Source: Bacteroidota bacterium (GTDB taxonomy: Bacteria > Bacteroidota > Bacteroidia > Bacteroidales > Prolixibacteraceae). Taken from it: a DNA stretch of 13,369 bases. Positions 7,772-13,369 of the stretch are shown in pieces. Each line of letters opens with the position of its first letter. Position 1 is the stretch's first letter. Under the pieces are notes generated by a model. The model did no database searches, was not told the origin of the DNA, and worked only from the letters and a program-made list of their open reading frames with translations. The position numbers and the translations under genes were made by a program. The stretch is from NCBI GenBank assembly GCA_013203755.1, contig JABMPI010000664.1, positions 1 to 13,369 of the forward strand, read 5' to 3'.

Positions 7772-8470
7772 TTAGTTGTTTTGATTTTTATAAAATAACT
7801 TTTTCATGTTTCGATGGAATTCATTGGATAGCTTTTCGTGGAAAAATGGATATAGAAACCGATCGCGAAATGCAGAATTACTTTTGTATAAGCTGGTGTG
7901 CCAAATATGAGTGTGGCCTTTAGTATCTTCGGTAAATTGTAAACGCTGTTTTCCTTCCGTAATATTCCCATCAATATAACTAAACTCTATCATTCGCTTT
8001 TTTCTGTCGATATTGATGAATTCAAAAACAGTAGCCAAATTCATTATACCTTTCAATAATTTTAGATTTAAATAAACCACCTGTCCGGTATCCAGATGCG
8101 AAACATTATCGTCGCGATAGACAATTCGGTCCTCTTTTTTTGAATATAACATTCCAAAAGATACTTTATTTCCGTTCCATGAATCTCCGGGATTGGTTAC
8201 TAAATAATGCTGCCAAACTTTTGAAAGGCTATCCTTCAAAAAATATTCTTTTGATTGAGTTTTGAATCCTTCTGTTTTTGAATCGGTATATACAGAAGGT
8301 TTAATATCTGTTAACGATACAATTTGGTTGTGTTGTTGTTCAATTAAATATTCGCGCACCTTTTTCTGAGGTACTTTATTCAGGTTTATTTCACTTATAT
8401 CTACCTGGCTTTTACATAAGAAAACGATTAGGACAAACAGTAGTGAAAGAATTGATTTAAAAAAAGGCAT
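7772..8470 (-). CDS. Secreted/periplasmic protein of unknown function
   Basis: A 232-residue protein starting with a strong hydrophobic signal sequence (MPFFKSILSLLFVLIVFLC, then KSQ). The single Cys lacks a proper lipobox, so a type I signal peptide is more likely than a lipoprotein. The mature part mixes alternating beta-like stretches (GQVVYLNLKLL, MIEFSYIDGNITEGKQRLQF) with a C-terminal amphipathic helix rich in Phe/Arg/Lys (FRDRFLYPFFHEKLSNEFHRN). The beta strands followed by a long terminal helix faintly recall SRPBCC/DUF1990-like folds, but no diagnostic motif is present. It converges with the GH117-like gene and diverges from the S46 peptidase gene. The ATG at 8470 is the natural start because it begins the signal peptide. 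A weak hairpin with a T-rich loop (7753-7777) overlaps its stop codon and might act as a poor terminator. Confidence 0.7.
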   Translation of the reverse strand: MPFFKSILSLLFVLIVFLCKSQVDISEINLNKVPQKKVREYLIEQQHNQIVSLTDIKPSVYTDSKTEGFKTQSKEYFLKDSLSKVWQHYLVTNPGDSWNGNKVSFGMLYSKKEDRIVYRDDNVSHLDTGQVVYLNLKLLKGIMNLATVFEFINIDRKKRMIEFSYIDGNITEGKQRLQFTEDTKGHTHIWHTSLYKSNSAFRDRFLYPFFHEKLSNEFHRNMKKLFYKNQNN

Positions 8471-8556
8471 GTAAATATTTTAGTTTAGATTGATTTTTAT
8501 AGGTTCTTTTAAGCAAAAATAGTAATATATAATGGTTGTGAGGTCAGAATACCAAA

Positions 8557-8610
8557 GACGAAAGTCAGAAGAAAGTTCATTCTTCTGTCTCCGGTCTTCT
8601 GACTTCGGAC
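8557..8610. repeat. Intergenic tandem and inverted repeat built on TCTTCTGACT
   Basis: Two adjacent 14-bp units, 8581-8594 (TCTTCTGTCTCCGG) and 8595-8608 (TCTTCTGACTTCGG), match at 12 of 14 positions. AGTCAGAAGA at 8563-8572 is the exact inverse of TCTTCTGACT at 8595-8604, so the block can fold into an imperfect hairpin. It sits in the 250-bp spacer between the divergent unknown gene and the S46 peptidase gene. This spacer holds no gene and no promoter matching the TAnnTTTG consensus well. CTTCTGAC/CTTCGGAC-type heptad arrays occur between genes in Bacteroidota genomes, from general recollection rather than a search. Confidence 0.6.
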
Positions 8611-8720
8611 TATTTTTTTATTCAATTATTGGTCAAATATCATTTTATTATCGACGATTATTTATCTCTTTTGCCTGAATAATAATATCGTTATTACAAA
8701 GAAAGACTAAAAATACAATT

Positions 8721-10868
8721 ATGATAAAGATTGGCTCTTTTATTTTAGTGCTTTTATTTTCAATCGGTCAGCTGATTGCAAAAGAGGGAATGTGGATTCC
8801 GCTTTTGCTGGAAAAATACAACCTGGCAGAAATGCAGGAAATGGGTTTTAAACTTACGGCACAAGATATTTACGATGTAAACAATGCCAGTATGAAAGAT
8901 GCCGTTGTAATTTTTGGCGGCGGATGTACCGGTGAATTAATTTCCAACGAAGGATTACTTATTACAAACCACCATTGTGGATACCGGCAAATACAGACAC
9001 ACAGTACCGTTGAAAACGATTATCTGACAAATGGTTTTTGGGCGATGAATAAAGATGAAGAGCTTCCAAATAAAAAGCTAACTGTAAGTTTTTTGGAATA
9101 CATGGAAGATGTAACTGAAGGTGTTTTAAAAGATACCGAAAGGCTTTCGCAAGAAGAAACGCAGAAGAAAATAGAAGAGAATTCGGCGAATATTGAAAAA
9201 GATGCTGGAAAGGAAGGAAAATTTCGTGCTCAGATAAAACCCTTGTTTTACGGAAACCAGTACTTTCTGTACGTGTATAAAATTTATACAGATGTACGTC
9301 TGGTAGGAGCTCCACCGTCTGCCATTGGAAAATTTGGTGGCGATACCGATAATTGGATGTGGCCCCGACATACAGGCGATTTTTCACTGTTTCGGGTTTA
9401 CGCTGATAAAAACAACGAACCTGCTGAATACTCAACTGACAATGTCCCATTCAAACCAAAAAAGTTTTTCCCAATCTCGATGAAAGGTGTGCAACCCGGT
9501 GATTTTACAATGGTTTTCGGAAACCCCGGAGGTACCATGCAATATTGGCCATCGCAAGAGGTAGATATTACAATGAATCAACGCGATCCGGATCGTATTA
9601 AAATTCGTAACAAAAAATTAGAAATTATTGGTGCCGATATAAAGGCTAATCCCAAAGTTCGTATTCAATATGCAGCAAAATATGCAGGAATAAGTAATTC
9701 GTGGAAGAAATGGCAAGGTGAAATTAAAGGGCTGAACCGATTAGATGCAGTAAATAAAAAGCTGGCTTTCGAAGCTGAGTTCAAAGAGTGGGCACAGAAA
9801 AATGGGACATGGGAAAATAAATATAAAGAGGTGTTTGAAAACTTTGATTCCCAATATCAGTGGTATGAGGAATATGTTCGTGCTTCAGACTATTATTCTG
9901 AAATTGTTTATAAGGGAGTAGAGATTTTTAAACTTGCTGCGCAGGCGAATTCAATTGTAAATAGTCTGGAAAGTAACCAAAACGATAGGGGAGAATCCCT
10001 GCGAAAATTAATGCTTAAAAGTTTGTCGGGTTTTATTAAAGATTTTAATCAACCTACCGATGAAACGCTTTTTGCCGAATTGCTGCCAATGCTGGCGAGG
10101 AATGTGAATAACAGTTTTTTGCCAGCAGATTTTGTGCAATTAATTAGTAAGACAGATAAAATTCAATTGGTTAAAAAAGTATATCGTAAGTCTATTTTAA
10201 CAGATTTCAATAAATTGGAAAACTTACTTGAAAATGGTTCGGAAAAGCAATTGCTTAAATTACGCAAAGACCCGATTGTAGCAATGTATAATAAAATTTA
10301 CATGAAAAGTGAAATGGATATTTCTCCAAAATTGAATGCTGTAAAAGCTGAAATAACGGAAAATATGAAAATTTACATGGCTGGTTTAATGGAGATGAAA
10401 AAGGGGCAGGCTTTTTATCCCGATGCCAATTTAACTCTTCGTGTAGCCTACGGAAAAGTAGAAGGATACAAACCTAAAGATGGAGTAATATACAAACATT
10501 ACACAACGCTTTCGGGAATTATGGAAAAAGATAATCCTGATATTTATGATTACGATGTACCGGATAGGTTAAAGGAATTGTATAATAACAAAGACTTTGG
10601 GAATTATACGGTTGACGGTGACGTTCCGGTTTGTTTTACGGCATCGAATCATACAACGGGTGGAAATTCGGGTAGCCCGGTAGTAAATGGAAATGGTGAA
10701 TTAATAGGAGTTAATTTCGATCGTTGCTGGGAAGGTACAATGAGCGATATTATGTTCGACCCTGACGTTTGCCGCAATATTTCACTGGATATCCGTTACG
10801 CACTATTTTTAATCGACAAATTTGCCGGTGCGGGTTATTTGTTGGATGAGATGGAGATTGTAGAGTAG
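8721..10868 (+). CDS. Family S46 dipeptidyl-peptidase, DPP11-like (Asp/Glu-specific)
   Basis: A 715-residue exopeptidase, full length for S46 (~700-720 residues), exported by a signal peptide (residues 1-20, ending QLIA before KEGMWIPLLL). S46 enzymes are chymotrypsin-fold serine peptidases with an inserted helical domain that cut dipeptides from N-termini, typically in the periplasm. Catalytic features are visible: TNHHCGY (His84/His85), PRHTGDFSLFR (Asp220), and TTGGNSGSPV (Ser650). The residue 18 positions after the Ser is Arg668 (VNFDR), the position where DPP11 has Arg and DPP7 has Gly, predicting preference for Asp/Glu at P1. The N-terminal WIPLLLEKYN and C-terminal LDIRYALFLIDKFAGAGYL blocks are family hallmarks. 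The gene appears monocistronic, converging with the T9SS peptidase gene across a shared terminator. It fits amino-acid acquisition from extracellular peptides. Confidence 0.93.
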   Translation: MIKIGSFILVLLFSIGQLIAKEGMWIPLLLEKYNLAEMQEMGFKLTAQDIYDVNNASMKDAVVIFGGGCTGELISNEGLLITNHHCGYRQIQTHSTVENDYLTNGFWAMNKDEELPNKKLTVSFLEYMEDVTEGVLKDTERLSQEETQKKIEENSANIEKDAGKEGKFRAQIKPLFYGNQYFLYVYKIYTDVRLVGAPPSAIGKFGGDTDNWMWPRHTGDFSLFRVYADKNNEPAEYSTDNVPFKPKKFFPISMKGVQPGDFTMVFGNPGGTMQYWPSQEVDITMNQRDPDRIKIRNKKLEIIGADIKANPKVRIQYAAKYAGISNSWKKWQGEIKGLNRLDAVNKKLAFEAEFKEWAQKNGTWENKYKEVFENFDSQYQWYEEYVRASDYYSEIVYKGVEIFKLAAQANSIVNSLESNQNDRGESLRKLMLKSLSGFIKDFNQPTDETLFAELLPMLARNVNNSFLPADFVQLISKTDKIQLVKKVYRKSILTDFNKLENLLENGSEKQLLKLRKDPIVAMYNKIYMKSEMDISPKLNAVKAEITENMKIYMAGLMEMKKGQAFYPDANLTLRVAYGKVEGYKPKDGVIYKHYTTLSGIMEKDNPDIYDYDVPDRLKELYNNKDFGNYTVDGDVPVCFTASNHTTGGNSGSPVVNGNGELIGVNFDRCWEGTMSDIMFDPDVCRNISLDIRYALFLIDKFAGAGYLLDEMEIVE

Positions 10869-10872
10869 GGTG

Positions 10873-10892
10873 CGGCGGATTTCAGTCCGCCG
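10873..10892. repeat. Short GC-rich hairpin, possible REP-like intergenic element
   Basis: CGGCGGA (10873-10879) pairs perfectly with TCCGCCG (10886-10892) around a 6-nt loop, five bases after the S46 stop codon. Its GC content contrasts sharply with the AT-rich surroundings. It is followed by AAATTTT rather than a clean T-run and then by another short GC-rich piece to about 10920, so it looks more like a dispersed palindrome fragment than a terminator. Confidence 0.4.
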
Positions 10893-10922
10893 AAATTTTG
10901 CGCATCGGAATTCCCTACAGGC

Positions 10923-10963
10923 AAAAAGGATGTCATCTTTTTTTGAGAGATGACATCCTTTTT
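10923..10963. terminator. Bidirectional intrinsic terminator between convergent genes
   Basis: A perfect 16-bp inverted repeat: the left arm at 10923-10938 (AAAAAGGATGTCATCT) pairs with the right arm at 10948-10963 around a 9-nt loop. The core GGATGTCATCT/AGATGACATCC is flanked by A's on the left and T's on the right, so each strand presents a stem followed by a U-tract. It ends directly against the stop codon of the minus-strand gene and lies 55 bp after the S46 stop, so it can serve both genes. Confidence 0.9.
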
Positions 10964-13210
10964 TTAGTAAGCCGAATTAATCAACTTCTTTATTATTGTT
11001 TCATGTTTCGATTTTATTCGCACAATATAGAATTGAAAAGCTTCCAGGTTCGGGATTGAAAAATTCTGCGTTTCATTGCTTGTTATTGAAATTTCTTTTT
11101 GAAACAATTTTTGCCCGGTAACTGCGAATACATTAATTTTGAAACGGTTGGATTGAGAAGAATTTTGAATAAATATCTGCTTATTTGAAAACCAAAAATT
11201 CAAGTCATTGTCATCAATTTCATCGCTAGCAGTATTGATTCCCACCAACGACTTTAAGTAATTTATATATCCTTTGTCGATTTCTTCATACGTTGATTCA
11301 AACACAGAAAAGTCCATTTGTTGATTAAAGAATTCAATGATTTTCTCATAACCCCCATGAAATTGATATAAATATTCAAAGAACATATCTCCTAAATAAT
11401 AAATATCCAGCTCCAAATTTGGATTTTTGCTAATGTGTTCAAGATTCAATTCTATGTTGTGTTTTTGTGCATATTCGTTAAAAGTCCATTCTATCATCCA
11501 AAATCGCTCTCGCCGAATATCATTACCTAAAAAATGACGTGCACTGAAATCAGCACTTCCTTCTGCCCAAAAACCACTTGGAATTTGCCACATGAAATGG
11601 TTGTAGTAAATATGAAAGAATTCATGAGCACTTAATCCTGCATAATATTTATCGTAATCTTGTTGATTGAAATTATAGTTCGGAGAAAGTTGAATCACCA
11701 AATCTCCACCACAACCGACTCCTCCATTAAAATAATCATCATAATTCAATAGTTGCATTCCAATTGTTTCAGTTGGGACAATAACCACGTTAAACCGATG
11801 TTTTGGTTCGAAATTGTATTTGGAGATATAGAATGAATATGCATTTTCGAAATAGTTAACTATTTCGGAGAAGTGACTTGAATCAGAAATTGCGCCATAA
11901 AAATCAAAGCGGTTCGTAGAGATTATTAATTTTATTCTCTGATTTTCCGGTTCGGCATAAAAATATTTCCAATACTTTGGTAATCGTTCCTGAAAATACG
12001 AGGAATACATAGGGCCGACTCTCAAATAACTGTCTCCGGAAAGCAGCTGCCCTTCTATCGAGCTTATTATAACATCTCTTTTTAGTGTATTACAAATCCC
12101 GGTAGTATCAAGTAAAAAATCAATATTTGAATCAGTCTCATTCAAATATTTCACAATAGAATCTCTGCAGGGTCTAAATCCCGATTCATATAATCCAAAT
12201 CCTTCCATAAAGTAGGGCGGAAAATTATTGTTTTGGTCCCTTGTTAATTTTTTTTCGATTGCCAATTGTGAAAATTCATTTATAGCAAGATTCGTCAGAT
12301 TTGTATAATAATTTTCCTGAGCAGTGGTTTGTAAAGGAGAAAGAAAGATTTCAAGTTTGTTGGTATTGTGGAATCCATTTTTCCATGATGGAGTTTCTGT
12401 GGTAATGAATTCAATGTTTTCTTTTTCAGAATAATAGACTTTTATTTTTTCATTTTCACTAAATATTTTTTCTTTTCCGGGACGGTCCCAGAGCGAAGTA
12501 AATTTGTTGTATTGAGCTTCGAGATCATTTTTTATTTCCAGATGGAAATCTGAATGATCCTGGAATTGGGTGTAATAGTTGAAATGTTCGGAAGAGCCGG
12601 TCAGCTCATATGTAATTTGTTTATAGTTTTTTACCCAGAAATTATCCAATAGAAAATAAATCGCTGTTTCGGGAGTAGACTCATAATGAAATCCAAAATA
12701 GATAGTTTCGCCGGGGTTTTCAATAATAATATCTTCGGCTAAGTACCATTCGTCTGTATTTTCTCCCAAAGAATAACTGATTTCAGTCCAGGCGGATTGA
12801 CTTGCATCTCCATTGTATTGGGAGGTGTAATATAATTTTGGAGGAATTTTTTCGCCATGAAAGAAATGATTAAAACTTATTTTGAGGTTTTCTGCTTCGG
12901 AGCAATTTATCGCATTTGTTATTATCCAGTCATTTTGATTAATGTCGGTGTTTTCGAAACGCAAGCACTGGCCTCCTCCAGCTCCTCCCCAGGGAATAAT
13001 GTGCCAATAATGCCAGCCTTCCAGATTTTCGGTGGTCCAATTTGCGAAAGTTGCATCGTTGCTAATTGTTTCTTCAAAATCATCAAAAAATAATACTTCA
13101 GATGCATTTGATGATTGTTGACTTTTTAAATGTTGTGAACTTGCAGAAAAGGAAGAAAATAAAAACAGGAAGATAATTCCGATAGTTTTGGTTAGTTTGA
13201 TGATTTTCAT
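10964..13210 (-). CDS. Secreted T9SS metallopeptidase-like protein with duplicated HExxH-type unit (one degenerate)
   Basis: A 748-residue protein. Residues 1-26 are a signal peptide (ending SASSQ). Residues ~40-196 form a jelly-roll of the cleaved-adhesin/choice-of-anchor-J type (LFFDDFEE, GQCLRFEN, ISFNHFF). Residues ~425-650 resemble a gluzincin 'peptidase MA-like' domain with an intact site: AHEFFH (His529, Glu530, His533) and FWAEGSADF (Glu550). Residues ~240-345 look like an earlier copy in which the histidines are lost: INEFSQ (311-315 in place of HEFFH) and FMEGFGLYE (Glu336). Residues ~670-748 look like a type A T9SS sorting domain (FKINVFAVTGQKLFQKEI, then FYIVRI and a Lys-rich end), so it should cross the outer membrane and be released or anchored. 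The substrate is unknown; the jelly-roll could bind glycan or protein. It faces the S46 gene, and no partner gene is adjacent upstream within the window. Confidence 0.8.
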   Translation of the reverse strand: MKIIKLTKTIGIIFLFLFSSFSASSQHLKSQQSSNASEVLFFDDFEETISNDATFANWTTENLEGWHYWHIIPWGGAGGGQCLRFENTDINQNDWIITNAINCSEAENLKISFNHFFHGEKIPPKLYYTSQYNGDASQSAWTEISYSLGENTDEWYLAEDIIIENPGETIYFGFHYESTPETAIYFLLDNFWVKNYKQITYELTGSSEHFNYYTQFQDHSDFHLEIKNDLEAQYNKFTSLWDRPGKEKIFSENEKIKVYYSEKENIEFITTETPSWKNGFHNTNKLEIFLSPLQTTAQENYYTNLTNLAINEFSQLAIEKKLTRDQNNNFPPYFMEGFGLYESGFRPCRDSIVKYLNETDSNIDFLLDTTGICNTLKRDVIISSIEGQLLSGDSYLRVGPMYSSYFQERLPKYWKYFYAEPENQRIKLIISTNRFDFYGAISDSSHFSEIVNYFENAYSFYISKYNFEPKHRFNVVIVPTETIGMQLLNYDDYFNGGVGCGGDLVIQLSPNYNFNQQDYDKYYAGLSAHEFFHIYYNHFMWQIPSGFWAEGSADFSARHFLGNDIRRERFWMIEWTFNEYAQKHNIELNLEHISKNPNLELDIYYLGDMFFEYLYQFHGGYEKIIEFFNQQMDFSVFESTYEEIDKGYINYLKSLVGINTASDEIDDNDLNFWFSNKQIFIQNSSQSNRFKINVFAVTGQKLFQKEISITSNETQNFSIPNLEAFQFYIVRIKSKHETIIKKLINSAY

Positions 13211-13335
13211 AGAAGTAGATTTATGGAACAGCTCTTAAATGTACAACAATTACCAATATTAAAAAATATGTTATTTAGCTTATTTGCGTAAGGATTAATA
13301 TGTTAGTTATTTCCTGTAGACATAAATGATAGAGA

Positions 13336-13369
<34 letters not shown>

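Noticed and set aside
8962..9450. 162-codon minus-strand open frame inside the S46 gene
   Set aside because: It is antisense to conserved catalytic regions (HHCGY, HTGD) of a clear gene and has an unstructured, shadow-like composition.

Overview
The window looks like chromosomal DNA of a free-living, polysaccharide-degrading member of the Bacteroidota, probably near Marinilabiliales/Prolixibacteraceae, although the exact lineage is inference. The support is AT-rich sequence, A-rich translation leaders mostly without Shine-Dalgarno motifs, a good TTG-N20-TAnnTTTG promoter, a family S46 dipeptidyl-peptidase, a secreted protein ending in a type IX secretion (T9SS) sorting domain, and several secreted glycosidases.

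Region 1 (1-7741) is a glycan-utilisation locus arranged around an AraC-type regulator (3860-4765, +). To its left, on the minus strand, are a cytoplasmic AGE/cellobiose-2-epimerase family sugar epimerase (2496-3767) and then a large secreted GH38 alpha-mannosidase (2397 to beyond base 1, 3' end missing). To its right, on the plus strand, a well-formed Bacteroidota promoter (4899-4930) drives a secreted GH20 beta-hexosaminidase (4967-6589) and, 14 bp later, a secreted GH117-like five-bladed beta-propeller glycosidase (6604-7623). A 40-codon open remnant in the +1 frame follows the propeller gene directly, so that gene's 3' end may be frameshifted. Mannosidase, hexosaminidase and 2-epimerase together suggest trimming of a mannose/HexNAc-containing glycan such as an N-glycan, with an imported product epimerised in the cytoplasm. 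No SusC/SusD pair lies in the window.

Region 2 (7742-8720) holds a short secreted protein of unknown function on the minus strand and a 250-bp spacer carrying a 14-bp tandem/inverted repeat built on TCTTCTGACT.

Region 3 (8721-13210) is a convergent pair. A plus-strand S46 dipeptidyl-peptidase has the specificity Arg expected of the Asp/Glu-specific DPP11 type. The minus-strand gene encodes a 748-residue T9SS cargo protein with a jelly-roll domain, an apparently dead metallopeptidase-like unit, a second unit with an intact HExxH...E zinc site, and a sorting domain. The two genes share a perfect 16-bp bidirectional terminator, next to a short GC-rich hairpin that may be a dispersed repeat. The window ends inside a (GTT)11 microsatellite, where an assembly contig may have stopped.

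Most notable are the duplicated dead-plus-live metallopeptidase in the T9SS protein, the ~340-residue N-terminal extension on the GH38 enzyme, and the possible frameshifted tail of the GH117-like gene. I see no CRISPR array, tRNA, rRNA or transposase gene.
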